A program made the translations under genes and the position numbers. DNA of 64,000 nt from Cyprinodon diabolis (taxonomy: Eukaryota; Chordata; Actinopteri; Cyprinodontiformes; Cyprinodontidae): NCBI GenBank assembly GCA_030533445.1, contig CM060082.1, positions 40,385,317 through 40,449,316 on the forward strand, in the 5' to 3' direction. The notes under the pieces are model-generated. The model was given only the letters and a program-made list of their open reading frames with translations. It had not been told where the DNA came from and made no database searches. Positions 45,677-58,246 of the stretch are shown piece by piece (position 1 is the stretch's first letter; each line of letters begins with the position of its first letter).

Positions 45677-48600
45677 TGCAGCTCATTCCCCCCAGCTGGG
45701 GTACAGGACAGGTGCAGGACAGGTGACTTACCATTTGAAGTAACCAGCCGCTAGTGACCCTAAGGCACAGTCTAATCCTTTTCTTACTGTAAAATACAAA
45801 CAAACTTCAGTGGGTAGTCCTGGCACTTATTAATTTTTCCATTGGGGAAGAGGCAAACCAACAGATGAATGACAGAGTTAAAGTAGGAATCACTGGGTGT
45901 GCCCAACCTGAAAAAATATTTTACCCCCGTCCCCCACTGGCCAATCCTTGAACTTTCTGGAACATATTAGTCTTTCACTGAGGATTTTTCTTACTTCTTT
46001 AATGCCATTCTTGACCTCAGGACAGCATCCAAATGTTTCCTGTGCTTGCAGACACACACACCTACCCGCCGGCCTTATGTGTACCTCCATCCTTTGGTTA
46101 AATCCTCTTTAAGAGATAGTCCTGGCACTTGATAGTTTTTCTTGGACAACCTGAGGCTTTCCACCAAAAAGTCAAAAGGCTGAAGCTCCTGGTTATTCAG
46201 TAAATGGTTAATTCGTACCTAAACCTAAAGGCTAAAAAGTAAAAAACATTTCCTTGTAGATCTCTGTCATGATAAGGGATGAAAAGCAATATTTGTTTTC
46301 TGGAACATGTGAAAATAGCAGAACAATTTCAGATAAGTAGATAAGCTGAAATGACACAAGCAGGTCATTTTTGCAACTATATAGTAGAGTCTAAGACCTT
46401 ACTTTAAATTTCATTGACTTTGCAATTGCTGCATTTTGATCAATCTTTATAGCAACTTAAAGGTCGTAGCCACATTTTCATCAAAACTATTAATATAATA
46501 CATCCACATAATTCCTAGAGAAGTGCAGAATATAGGTCTATGTTTTTCTGAGGAAAAAAAATTTCTTATCAAAATGTTCTATAAATTTTGACAGGTCCAA
46601 ATAAATATATAGATTATTATACCAATTAGATGAAGCTCAGATTCAAATAAAGGATAAAAAACAAGCAAAACACTGTTAAACATCACAACCTATTGAGTGA
46701 GAGTGTAGACTTAAAGGAAGCAGAACCTGCTATTTTACATACATGATCCCTCTGAAATTTCTTTTTAAATCATGTTCCTTTTTAAACCGAGTGAACTCTT
46801 ACCGCTTTTTTGTCTTGCAATGGTATGCAAAAGAATTTTACTCATGGTTTGTTTATCATCATTTCTCTTTTGAGCAATTGGTTGAAAGCTATACAAGCAA
46901 CGACACCAACTGCCAGCAGGTAAGTTCCTGATTGGTGGAACCGCCCCAAAGCGGACTAATGTTAACATCCTTCCAGTGTTGACTTGATTACAGGAGAAGA
47001 ACCAAAAGCCTTCTCTATGGAAAGTCTGCTCTCCTGTGCTTTTTGAACCCACAAAACAAACAAAAAATAAGCTAGCCAAAAGTAAGAAACAATAGCCACA
47101 AGCTGGAGTATGGCACTTACTGACCCAAAGGAGTTAAGCAAGTTTCTATCACTTTAAAACTAATAAGAATACATAAAATTTCAGGAAAAACGAAGGAATG
47201 TGCCAACAGCTTTGATTTAGAGTTTTAGGCGTTTCAGACTCTGGCAAACAAAATACTTTTTTCTGTTTATGAAAGATTTTAGTTCCGATCTGACTCAAGT
47301 TTCTTAGATAAGTTATTAATTCTCCAAGTGTGGAGAGCGAACTGAGCAAGTCAGAGCAAGACTGGATTACATCTAAATCTGAGCATCAGCTGTATTTAGT
47401 ACAATTGATCTATTCAATGGGATTCCTTGAAGCAAGATCAAACATGAAGCGTCCTTCAGGTTGCATCACAACCTTTGATGTTCAGGTGCATTAAACTTCA
47501 AAAATAACAGGACTAACTTTTTCAGACAAGAATAAAGTTAATGTAAACTTTATTGTTATAAAGCAGAAATGAATAATATGTCGTTAAATGTTCAAGTACT
47601 CCACCGATTGTTTTGTAGAGCAAAAAGAATGATGGCTTCATATGTCATTAAAAGTCCTTTTTTTGCACAGAATCCCTTGATGCTTGGCCTGAAAAATGAA
47701 ATCAGAACCAACACAGTGAGTTCTTCCATGCAGTAATTGGGAAGACTTAAAAAGGATTGCCTAAATTTAGAGCATGAGAGCTATGGGTACTGGCAGAGCT
47801 CTCACTTAAGGTAAAGCTTCCTCCTGTTAGTAATTTATGCAGGTTAAACACACCTGAGACAGGGTTAAAGAGTAAGCGGATCACAAGGGAAAGCCTTTTA
47901 CTACTCTTAGTCAGATCTACTCATTAACGCATTCCTACCACTGTGTGAGGGTGGCATGTGGACATATTGGCCCCTTGTTTGAAAACATGGGTGGGTGTAG
48001 CCCCATTTCCTGGTACCTCACTTAGCATAGGGGGGGAGGCATGTAATGGGGGGCTGAAGAACAATGCTTCAATTGAGAATCAGAAGCAGCCTATTTAAAT
48101 ACCAGCCGCCTATTAATAGTTAATGGTTATCAACGTACCGAAAAGAGTCATTATTGAACCCAAAGTTTCTGATTCTGATTTGCAGAATCAGAAACATAAC
48201 ATCGTTCCTGCATTCAAAGTGATTGGCTCCACTTTTTGTTCTCTACTTTGTCACACCTGTAATAGATGGTGGAAAGTTTCATGAACTGATGGATGTTTGG
48301 CTGCCAATAATAGGAATATTAATCCCCATTTGTCTCCAACAGCCTCTCCGAATGGCTGAGGAACACCTGTCAGCACCTCAATAATAACACAATGGGAGAG
48401 TCCAACACACACCGAGCCCTGCACAAACCACCCCTGCATTCACTCTGAAGCGCCCTTGTCTCTTTTCTTCTGCACATTCCACACACATACAGCGACGTGA
48501 AGCCAGCGCTTCGTCCTCCACTCGAGCAAAAAGGTATCTGGTTCTACTAGTACAGCTTGGCTCATTACCCTGCTGCTTTGCTACTGAAATCTGAGTCCAG

Positions 48601-48928
48601 TTGGTTACAAGCACTCAGACAACAGGAGAACAAAAACAACAGAGGGGAAAGTATGTTCTGAACAGCTTTCTTGTCTCTCCTCAATAGGGATGGAGTGTTC
48701 AGCATGATGTGCACATTATATTGTAGGCCAGAAGGGTAAACTTTGGCCTAATCTATCCAGGGCACCATTCACAATGTTTGCATTTCTCCACAAGTCAAGT
48801 AGAAACACAAAAAATGAGCTTTTTGTGGTCTTATTTCAAAGAAGTATTTCTTCTTGTCACTCTTCCCTTACTGTCAGATTTGTAGCGTGTGCGATCGTTG
48901 GTCTTTCAACCAAATCTGAGCCATGAAT
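45677..48928. other. upstream non-coding, no feature recognised
   Basis: No repeat ends or coding motifs. A donor-like CAG|GTAAGT at 46918 follows a frame without resemblance to any protein. Confidence 0.45.
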
Positions 48929-49072
48929 CTCTGAATTCAGAATTCTGAGAAAAAAGTCAATTCTGAGACAAAAGTCAGAATTCTGAGACAAAAGTCAGAA
49001 TTCTGAGAAAAAAGTCAGAATTCTGAGATTAAACTCAGAATTCTGAGATTAAACTCAGAATTCTGACTTTTT
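48929..49072. repeat. 20-21 bp tandem repeat with TCAGAATTCTGA core
   Basis: About seven units of gtcagaattctgagacaaaa and variants (gagaaaaaa, gagattaaac). Each unit centres on the 12-bp palindrome TCAGAATTCTGA. Confidence 0.95.
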
Positions 49073-50059
49073 TTTCCCATATTAAACTGAAATAAAATTT
49101 AAAAATCAGCTAACTTTTTTTTTTCAGTGGCCCTAATCCTCTTCCGTAGGTATATACCATATTATAAATGAATAAAAATAATTCAGGAAGTTAGGTCAAT
49201 CTGAGGTCCCCACATCCTTTCGTGTAAATGGGAGTAGATATTCCTGTTCAATATCTTGAAAAATATCCAGAGATGTTTCTTGGAAATGAGTTCACCCTAA
49301 GGCTTTAAATCCCCAGAAAACCCTTGAGGGATTAGTGGAAGAGTAAATGGCTACTATCTTTACTCTAAAAGTTGGAATTTCAAAGTAAAAATGTCGCAGG
49401 AGAAGTGATTGCTCTGTATTGGCTTTAACCACACAAACAGCTAAAGAAAATTATTTGGGGAATAAAGCACCAATAAACACAAAATTCACTGATCGACTGA
49501 GAACGTTGCGCCAAACCTAAGGAATAAACTTCATATGTTGCTGCTAATGCTTTAATAATCTCCTGACACTTGCAGCAGAAAAAGCTGAAGGGTTTTATCC
49601 GAAAACTTATCAGGCCTCACAAGTCAAGCAGAAGTTGGGAGCAAACAAGGAAGTGATTAATAGGGAACTAAATGCCAAACAGGGTACAGACTCCACCCAC
49701 CAATGTGACTTAAAAAACATAGAGAAAACTAAAGAAGAGACTTTAAACTAAACGACAGAAACACAGGATTTCTGTTGCACTTTCCAGCAACCCTCTTTGG
49801 TTCTCATCTTCAGGACATCAGTGTGTCCTAAAACAGCTGCAAACCTGTTTTTACGCACAGAGCAGATGTAAAAGGATTTGTGTTTGTGATTCAACAGACA
49901 GTGCTTGCAAACCTTTTGTGCATGTTTCCCTTATCTGTATGAAGATAACATTCTAATGACCAAACCGCAGGTGGAGGATATGCAAATATAAACATTTAGT
50001 GATTTTAAAAATCAGAAACTCAACTGCAGCTGCAGATTTTACCGTCCACTATATATATC
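49073..50059. other. non-coding, no feature recognised
   Basis: Plain AT-rich sequence. Confidence 0.45.
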
Positions 50060-50165
50060 TGGATGCACTCTATATACTTCTTGCACCTTTTCCTCCTTTG
50101 TGCATCTTCTGCTGTTTATAATGTCATTCCACCATTGTAAGATCAATAAAGTTTTATTCTATTCT
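50060..50165 (+). mobile_element. LINE/SINE 3' tail with (TTCTA)n
   Basis: ggatgcactctatatacttc, caccattgtaagatcaataa and agttttattctattcta resemble a LINE-type 3' tail with a short repeat. Truncated. Confidence 0.4.
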
Positions 50166-50290
50166 AGGTTTCTGCATCTTTTTAAGTACTTCTGAAGGAA
50201 AGATGCAAACTGAAATGCAAAAGTATCTGCAGTCATTGTTGATGCATTTGGGTCTAAGCCAAACATTTATTTGCAAAATAAACTTATAAT

Positions 50291-50482
50291 TAGGGATGCA
50301 CGATATAATCGGCCCCCTATCAGTATCGGAAGAGAAGAAGTAGTATTTTTCTTTTTTTTTTAGACTTTAGAAACTCAGAAGCTGATCAAATATCGGGTTA
50401 AATATCGGTGGGGTGGCCGATGTCCGATATTCATTTTGTAAGGCCGATACCGATAGGGGGCCGATTATATCGTGCATCCCTA
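50291..50482. mobile_element. 192-bp fold-back derivative of the 1182-1883 family
   Basis: Ends TAGGGATGCACGATATAATC and complement, with inverted arms of about 40 bp (through cggccccctatc and gtatcgg). Its right 130 bp (ttagactttagaaactcaga to the end) is the complement of the LEFT 130 bp of the element at 1182-1883, so both ends derive from the same terminus. Flanks CTTATAAT (50283-50290) and CTTATTAG (50483-50490) match at 6/8. Confidence 0.85.
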
Positions 50483-50490
50483 CTTATTAG

Positions 50491-51790
50491 ATTATTTAAA
50501 AATAGAAATACAGAATAAATTAGTTACTGCAATATCCAATAGCTGCAGCCCTTATTAATATCCTCATTTTATAGATCTACATCATAATTCCATAGCACAA
50601 AGGTAGTAAATAAGCATGCAAGGTTTGTAAATGTAAACCTAAGATCTAAAGACAATTATCTATATTCTGCAAAAAACAAAACAACAAATCACTGCATTTT
50701 TTCATAACTTTCTCAGACAATACTCCTCTGTTCACAGAATGCCGAATGGTCCAGTCATCACCCTCCATGCAACCCCCCCTCACATCCTCAGCCCTTCACT
50801 GAGGTCCATCTCAATCACTTCCCTTTGTATTTGTCATTCTCTGCATGAGAAGCTGCTGATGATCAGTCAGATTAGCATTCAGAGACTGAAGGAACAAAGA
50901 ATGAACACATTTGTTTAGTTGTCTTTACTTTTCTACTTCAAATGACCCCAAAAATAAAAAAAATGAAAAACTGGGCGGATAGAAAAGGAGACATTCTGGC
51001 GATCGACACCAAGATGCTCCAGCTGAGAAACTTGGAGCTCTTCTTTTTAGAAATATTTGGTATCCGTAAGCTGACTAAATTTGCAAAATGCACCAGCATT
51101 TGTCAGACTCTACATTCTCAAAATTAATTTCTTCAAAAAAATAAAGGCTCTGACTAGAGGCTGATTGAGTGTTCAGGGCAGGATACACCAGCCTGCTACC
51201 CGAATAAACTTCAACGTTTCTCTTGTTCATTTGTTTCTGTACATCTGAGCTCCAACCACCGAAAGTACACGGGATATAAACGAATAATCGGCTTGTGAAT
51301 AATTGTTATATCCAGTTATGTGATAAAATATGCCTAAAAAGAATTTCTTGACATGTTGTAACGCTACTTTCGTCCACTTGGTGGCACCACTGTTCATTCT
51401 GAAGCACAGCATCGCTGGGATTTAAAAAAATAAGAAATACCAAAACGGAGGCATACTACACCAGAAACATTTATCGATAAAGAGTTATAGAGGAATAATT
51501 CCAGAGGAATCATTTATTCTGTCTAATGGCGACAATGATGCAGAATGAATTTTAGGTGATATAGGTATATAAATAGCTAAATAGTGCCCATTTAGCTGTA
51601 ATGCACAGTGGAGCAGCGTTACTTCCATGCTGTGCTCAAATATCAAGGTTGTGATGATAGAAAAATGGATGGAATTACCCAAAACATTTATAAAATGACA
51701 GAAAAACACATCCTGGCAAAAAGCACGGTAAATGGGTTGTACATTTAAGAGGCAAGCACAGAGTCTGTCCCACCACTGACTAGATCACAC
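50491..51790. other. non-coding, no feature recognised
   Basis: No recognised elements or frames. Confidence 0.45.
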
Positions 51791-52039
51791 TAATACCTCT
51801 TTCCCACTGGCAGAAAAACCCATTTAAAGTTGTGGGGAAGCGGCCGTTCCAACCGTTTCTCCCAAATTCTCCCTAACGGTGCACGACTTTACCCGAGTGA
51901 ATAAAGTGAATGTGATTGGTCGTTTATCAAGAGGGCTCGGTTTTTGTAACGGAAGGTTCGCAAGCAAGTTTGGTTGTGGCTGGTGTCTCGGAAGCGTCTT
52001 CCTAACCAGTTAGCAACTTAGTGCTAGTAGGTTCCCAAT

Positions 52040-52345
52040 GGGAAATTCCATTGGGAACAAGTAGCACTAAATTGGTGACTTAGAAACGACACTGTCAAGG
52101 AACGCTATGGACAGAGGAAACATGCAAGAGGGGGAGAGTTTTGTTTCGGAGGTCCTGGATGAGTCTCCTCCGTCAAACAGTTTTATATTAAGAGGAGGAA
52201 AGCGGGGACGAAGATGTTGTGGAAGAGGAAGCCAGGGCGGCAGAAGCTTGGTTTGGTGTAGACTGCTTCCAGCAGTATATGTTTGAGCCCTTGCCTTGCA
52301 ATGCTGCCAGTTCTGTTAGCTCTACGCCTGCCGCAGTACATTTAT
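52040..52345 (+). mobile_element. repeat with N-terminal frame of a TE-associated gene, copy 2
   Basis: Plus-strand counterpart of 3663-3955. ggttcccaatgggaaattcc and attgggaac at 52029-52058 form a palindrome. After an ATG at 52107 (MDRGNMQEGESFVSEVLDES) the acidic frame continues, with a one-base slip, as ESGDEDVVEEEARAAEAWFG then FQQYMFEPLPCNAASSVSST. The sequence from about 51790 (cctctttcccactggcagaa) may be the 5' part of the same element. Family assignment as for copy 1. Confidence 0.5.
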
Positions 52346-52382
52346 ATTCAGGTTTAAGCCAAAATGATTTGACATTTAAATA

Positions 52383-52462
52383 TCAGAATCAGAATGAGAA
52401 TCAGAATCAAGTTTATTGCCAAGTAGGTTTGCACTTACAAGGAATTTCACTTGGTGTTGTTG
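52383..52462 (-). mobile_element. LINE 3' tail in reverse
   Basis: atcagaatcagaatgagaat, caagtttattgccaagtagg and caaggaatttcacttgg are the reverse complement of a common fish LINE tail with a (GATTCT)n end. Confidence 0.55.
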
Positions 52463-52501
52463 GTTCAGACAAAAAAAAAAATAACAAAATAAGATAGAAT
52501 G

Positions 52502-52553
52502 AATATATCTATATATATATATATATATCTATATATATATATATATATATATA
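52502..52553. repeat. (AT)n microsatellite
   Basis: About 25 TA dinucleotides interrupted by two tct/atct steps. Confidence 0.95.
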
Positions 52554-54849
52554 AGTTTTTATTTAGATTTCGCTAAAGCATGTCTAATTTCCCATTAAAA
52601 TAATGTTTTTCCTGTCAAATTGCTGTGTAGTTTGTTTATATGTACAGCACATTGGAAATATTTTTTTGTTGTTGAATTTGCTATATAAATGAAGTGAATT
52701 GGATTAACCTCAACATATCTGAATTGCTATGGACATCATACCACCTCCTTTTGTATCTTAACAGTTATCATGTCCTTTACTGTTATATTTCTCTTTGTTT
52801 ATCTACAATCGAGGTACATGACACTTTATCAAAGCAACAGTTTATCACTAAATTGAGCACTGGCCTCCTAAACAAACTCTTTGACCCAGTGAACCTTTTA
52901 ACCCAGCCCTGACTCTGCCCTACATACCTATTCAAAGTCTATTCAAATTTAAAAAGGCTCTAGCAACCTCCCAACGGAGAACACCAGATATCTGCATGAA
53001 CACCATCTGCCTCATGTTATCGAGGAGCAACAAAACCAAGAAAGATAAAAATACAACACTTTAATCTGACCCAAGCTTAAAAAGCACTAACATAAGGTTA
53101 CCTAGCAATTAGTGGTGAGTCGTGGGTGAACGCCAAAGACGTCCGTCACACCCAAAAAAATGCCGGAGATTACAGCTGTTTTAGATCTCAGAATGCCTTT
53201 CAACCTAAGGGCAAGTGCCAGATTACATCTGTGGTAAAGATGGGTTCCAAATATGTCAAAAAACACGTGTTTGTTTTATGTCATTTTCTCCGTACGAAGG
53301 CAAATTTGGTTCCAGGGTGGCAAGTCAGAACAACTTAAACTGGCATTCTACATGGCTGACATGAAAATATTTATCACTAGGATAGAAAAAATCAATAAAA
53401 GAATGGGTTTGACTAGGTTGACCCGTTTTTTCCCACTGTTAAAAGGAGCTTGGCCAGAAAAAAAGATAAAAACAGCACATTTAATGGTTTAAATATGACG
53501 TTAATGTGGTATTTATAGTGCAAGTGGACTAATTTCAATTAGCAAGCAGCAGTGGAATAGATGCACATCTTGATCCGGTGGTATAACGATAAACAATTGC
53601 CAAGGGAAAAGATCAGAATAGATTTTCCTATCCCATAGAGTTGGGGACAGTCAAATGAATTGGTTGAGTGGTTAAAGACAGATGAACATGCAGCCTATGA
53701 GGCTGTAAAGTGGTGGCCATAGGCATAGCAGCTAGTGGGAGGTCCCAAACACAGAGGCATGATTTAGTCTTTAAAAAAAAAACATTTTATTGCTTCCAAG
53801 AAAGTCTGCTTGCCATCCATTTGAAAAATTAAAATAAAAATTCTCCTTAGTCTAATCGCATACTAAAACATCAAAGAAACAGAAGATCAACAATCTGGGA
53901 GAGGTATTTAAGAACAAATCAGAAGTCGTCCATCGTGTCTTACTAAAAACCAGAAAAGAATGGTACCACAACATCTGAGTTTCTTTTAGTTTTTTTCCCA
54001 TAAAATTGAAGAACAGCCAAAGCCAAAGGAAGCCAAGGAATGAAGGGGAAGATCCCTTGTCAGAGGCTGATCAAAGTGAGAAAGCAGCAGAGGAAAGACA
54101 AAAGTAACGCTAGAGGCGAATTGGTTCAAACACCTCGAAAAGTTGTGCAAAAAGTCCACAAGTTAATGTTTCATGAAAATGTTGTGACCTCTGTCATTTG
54201 CAGCGCTCACAGCAACGTGCTAAAGGCAGACGCTGTTGGCACGGAGTTGTTATTAGACCACAAGTAGGCTTAAATTACCCTCACATAAATTACAGTCTAC
54301 TGCTGGTGCTCCAACTGCTGTCATCTGGAGAGATCAAGGCAGGGAGGAAAAACATGGGTCACCACTGGTGTAAGGTAGCCAAGAGGTATTCTGGATGTCA
54401 ACACAAACTTAAAGGATTCTGTAACCTCATGGACCATTAATGAAGAGCTGTATAGATCCGTAGATGATGTACACATCAAGAAATGAAGTCAGATGGTTGT
54501 TCAGCTGGAAGTTTTCACCCTTCACCAACACACCAATAAGATGGTTTGTGACTGGAATGGACAACTGTCCGCTTGAGCCAGTCTGGTTTTCCTTTCCCCT
54601 TGTAATGTAGCGGGATACGCCTGCATTTGACATGGGGAACCAGAGTTCGAATCCAGGTTGCTGCAGGAAGGGCGAAGGGTGTAAACATTCTACTAAGTCT
54701 GTGTGCAGGTTGTACTGACTTTCTGTGGAGACACCTAAAGGAAGCAGCCAGAAAGACTCACTTAAACATTGGCTGTTTATTCACACTGCTACACAGTACA
54801 TAAAAATAATAATTTAACTTTAGTGATCTCACATTGAAGAAGTTTACTT
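52554..54849. other. non-coding, no feature recognised
   Basis: Several 60-80 codon frames, none with recognisable motifs. Confidence 0.4.
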
Positions 54850-54991
54850 CTGCATTTAATCCATCCCCTTTGGGAGCAGGGGGCTGCCATTGTTCGGAGT
54901 ACGGTGAGCAATCGGGGCAGTGGAAGTGGGGCTCGAACTCGGAACTCAGGATTCCAAGCTCTATGCCCTAACCACTAGGCGGCCACTCCCC
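54850..54991 (-). repeat. tRNA-derived SINE family 2, copy 3
   Basis: Reverse complement: gggagtggccgcctagtggt, then B-box-like gttcGAGCCCC, then cagccccctgctccc and ggatggattaaatgcag. The best-preserved reverse copy of the family. Confidence 0.8.
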
Positions 54992-55030
54992 ATTATTTAC
55001 ATGGTTTTATAAATTACATTTAAGTCATGA

Positions 55031-55613
55031 CCATATCGGCCGCTTGTATCCACGATCTCATTCTTTCGCTCATGACCCAGAGTTCATGACCATAGATGAG
55101 GGTAGGAACGTAGATCGACTGGTAAATCGAGAGCTTCGCTATGGGTCATGACCGAAAGAACGAGACCGCGGATACAAGCGGCCGAAATGGGTTTTCTTCC
55201 GTAGTGTGGCTGGTCTCTCCCTTAGAGATAGGGTGAGGAGCTCGGTCATCCGGGAGGGACTCGGGGTAGAGCCGCTGCTCCTCCACGTCGAGAGGAGCCA
55301 GTTGAGGTGACTCGGGCATCTGGTTAGGATGCCTACTGGACGCCTCCCTGGTGAGGTGTTCCGGGCACGTACCACCGGGAGGAGGCCCCGGGGAAGACCC
55401 AGGACAAGCTGGAGAGACTATGTTTCTCGCCTGGCCTGGGAACGCCTTGGGGTTCCTCCTGAGGGGCTTGAAGAAGTGGCTGAGGAGAGGGAAGTCTGGG
55501 CCTCCCTTCTTAAGCTGCTGCCCCCGCGACCCGACCGATCGATCGATGGATCGATGGATCGATGGATCGATGGATGGATGGATGGATGGATGGATGGATG
55601 GATGGATGGATGG
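55031..55613 (+). mobile_element. LINE 3' end with 5' inversion, intact target duplication
   Basis: A 15-bp duplication ACATTTAAGTCATGA flanks it (55016-55030, 55614-55628). 55140-55530 is the sense C-terminus of a fish non-LTR retrotransposon: [60 protein letters not shown], ending LLPPRPDR. 55031-55139 is the adjacent upstream segment in inverted orientation, including about 50 bp present in both orientations (ggatacaagcggccga). The 3' tail is the (GATC/GATG)n microsatellite. RTE/Rex-type clade is my best guess. Confidence 0.9.
55537..55613. repeat. (GATC)/(GATG)n microsatellite, LINE tail
   Basis: Tetranucleotide run beginning gatcgatcgatggatc and becoming pure gatg; it lies directly before the right target duplication, so it is the tail of the LINE insertion. 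Confidence 0.95.
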
Positions 55614-55628
55614 ACATTTAAGTCATGA

Positions 55629-55875
55629 AATGGAACCAAAGCTGCCAGCCTTTTAAAACTCCTACATTTAAGCTTAGGGTCTGTATTCTTTAAAACCTCC
55701 AGAGCACCGTAGGGCTATTAAAGGAGGCTCAGAGGGCAATGTCCAACTTCTGTTTAAGCTGGGCAAACATGATACCATTTTTTTCTCAAAAATCCTAGAG
55801 GAAGGCTCTAATATTTTTAAAGCAAGCAATCCAAGTTGGGTTTTTTTTCCCAAATTACTTTTGGTTTACAGCAAT
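55629..55875. other. non-coding, no feature recognised
   Basis: Short spacer between the LINE insertion and the TTAA element. Confidence 0.5.
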
Positions 55876-55879
55876 TTAA

Positions 55880-56378
55880 AGGAATAGTACACCCAAAACA
55901 TGATTAGCCTTCATTTTCTACTCACCCCCATGCTGAACAACACTCTGGAGTACTTTTTTGATATCTCAAATGCATCTGGAACGTGGAATGCGCACTTTCA
56001 TCTGGCTTGGTCTGCCGCAGTTTCCGTAGGCTCGTGAACTCGCAGGCGCGCTTTTAGGAAATCCTATACACTACAGTTTATGTTCTAAAAACATTCTAAA
56101 TTACTTTGTTTCGAGTAAATTATGGACGCTACCAACTCAGGACACTTGGAATACATTGGACGAGCAGCATGGAGGATTTTGACACGTTTTTTGTGGACTT
56201 TTATGGACCTTTCTGCCTCGGGCGCCATGGACCTCCATTATTTGAATGTCAGCAGACAGCAAAAAGCCTCCCAGATCTCCAGATGCATTTGAGATATCAA
56301 AAAAGTACTCCAGAGTGTTGTTCAGCATGGGGGTGAGTAGAAAATGAAGGCTAATCATGTTTTGGGTGTACTATTCCT
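55880..56378. mobile_element. TTAA-flanked element with 101-bp perfect TIRs
   Basis: 55880-55980 is the exact reverse complement of 56278-56378 (AGGAATAGTACACCC outermost). TTAA flanks both ends (55876-55879, 56379-56382), fitting piggyBac or Kolobok-type targeting. The 297-bp interior has no transposase; it includes CpG-bearing sequence and a short frame without motifs. Confidence 0.9.
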
Positions 56379-56506
56379 TTAAACTACGTTTAGCCAATTA
56401 AATGCATTTGCATCATAGTCCAAATTCACCAAAATGCAATGTTCCAACCAAACATTACATTTAACAGAAGTAAAACAGTTGCTTTCTTACTCCAGGCGGC
56501 GGTAAT

Positions 56507-56741
56507 AGCCGGGCATACATTGTGTGATATTTTCAATCGTTCCACACAGCTACAGCTCAGTCGTACTGTTTACGAGCAGTACGATTCCTGATCGGGAGGT
56601 GGTCATGAGAGGCTGATCGCCCCTCGTTACACCCTGTAAACTACACAATCAGGCTGAAAGTCGGCCCGATCAAAAAATTCTTGCACAATTAGAGACTCAG
56701 CCCGAAAAGCGCAAAAAAAAAAACTGAGTGTATGCCCGGCT
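56507..56741. mobile_element. Harbinger-like MITE, 235 bp
   Basis: AGCCGGGCATACA at 56507 and complement TGTATGCCCGGCT ending at 56741. TAA lies one base outside the left end and immediately outside the right, fitting the 3-bp TWA target of PIF/Harbinger. The interior has imperfect inverted pairs such as gcagtacgatt / cgtactg. Assignment is inference. Confidence 0.65.
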
Positions 56742-56744
56742 TAA

Positions 56745-58238
56745 AGGGGATTTCCAGCAAAACAAAAAGGAGAGAGTTGCAGCTATGGATGCGAGTAGAA
56801 GTAAGCCCGTTTCCACAAAACAGTATCAGTATAGTCCTGCGACAATAGACCATGGACAACATTCTTAATCAAAATATAATTGAAATAAGAATAGTAGCTG
56901 GGAAAAAAAATAAAAATCGCAATTTTGATCCTTGGCAGAATTGTTTATCCCTAATTTTACCATATAAACTGTAATTTCACTTAATCGCTTAGCGGCACAA
57001 AAACGTTAACACACCGTCCCTCATGGCTGGTATCCATGAAAACAAGAGCATTATACATTTCCAACTTCCTACTGAATAGTTTTATTGGATGTTGTCAAGT
57101 TACACAATTTCCACTTTCGTTCTTTATAAGGTGATATATTGCGAAAATATCATGACCAAAGACTCCGCCATTGGCAGGTCATTGGAAATCTGCATATTTA
57201 TTTGACCAAGTTCCCTTTGTGAGTTAAAAAAACATCTGGTACTGTGTCAAATTAAAAGCTCCGCCTTTCACAATGACCCACCAAAACCATTGGGGATTAA
57301 ATGTGCTTCAACCAGTTCTGTCCTAATTTGCTGCAGTTGTTGTAAAGATGTTGATGACTACAACTTTTGGTAACTTCTAGTTTTTTCAAAGGACCCTCAA
57401 GTCGTTTTTTATTGTACATTTTGATAAAAACTTAAGGAAAGGTTAAACAAACGGGATTTTTTTTTGCGTATATGTTGAAACACAAATAAAAAAGAAATAC
57501 AAACATTGCTTCTATTGGAAAATATACTTTTATTGTTTACCTTCACAGTAGTACCCAAAGGTTGTATGTAAACCTGATAATGGTAGAGCCATTCCCAATT
57601 ATTTCAGTTCAAATATACAAGAGTTGTGTTCGCAGGTAGAGTTGATAGCTTGCCAATTCCAGTGTCATCATAAATCCATTTACCTTTAAAATGTTTTTTG
57701 TTGTATTTAGCAACTTCTCTCAATCACACACATTTGGCATAGACAATTATGGTAAAAATAGGTGAAAGGAATATTTAAAATACAGCTGAAGTGTATTTTT
57801 CTGAAGGGAGGTTTGAGTTTAACAAAAATTTGACATCATCAATCTGCCAAATTATCTGACTGGTGCATCCCTTCTTTCTATATATAAAAAAGATGTATTA
57901 ATCAGCAGATGTGATTTACAGACACACTTTGGAGCTATTTTGGCTCCGTATGCTTCGAGTATATTAAATTATTAACGGGGCTGCCATACAGGGAACACGC
58001 TGAAGTCGTGAGATGAAAACACTCATAAATTAACCAGTGTCTGACAAATAAGCTTGATGTTAGCCATGAAAACCAATTGGTCCTTACACACTCCTGACCA
58101 ATTGGTTACAAGCCAACATACACAGGTGTTGACACTAAGAAGACTTTGTAAAACAAACTTAAATCTATATTATTTAGTTTAACTGAGAAAATTCCTCAAT
58201 GTGCATTCTATTAGAAAAGGCTTTCCATGTGAAATTAA
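56745..58238. other. non-coding, no feature recognised
   Basis: No recognised elements or coding sequence. Confidence 0.45.
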
Positions 58239-58246
58239 GAACCAAC

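Noticed and set aside
46743..46935. Plus-strand exon ending at CAG|GTAAGT
   Set aside because: The frame has no protein resemblance, no acceptor in phase, and the peptide is AT-codon noise.
55418..55639. HPSIHPSI repeat protein on the minus strand
   Set aside because: Antisense of the (GATG)n tail of the LINE insertion.
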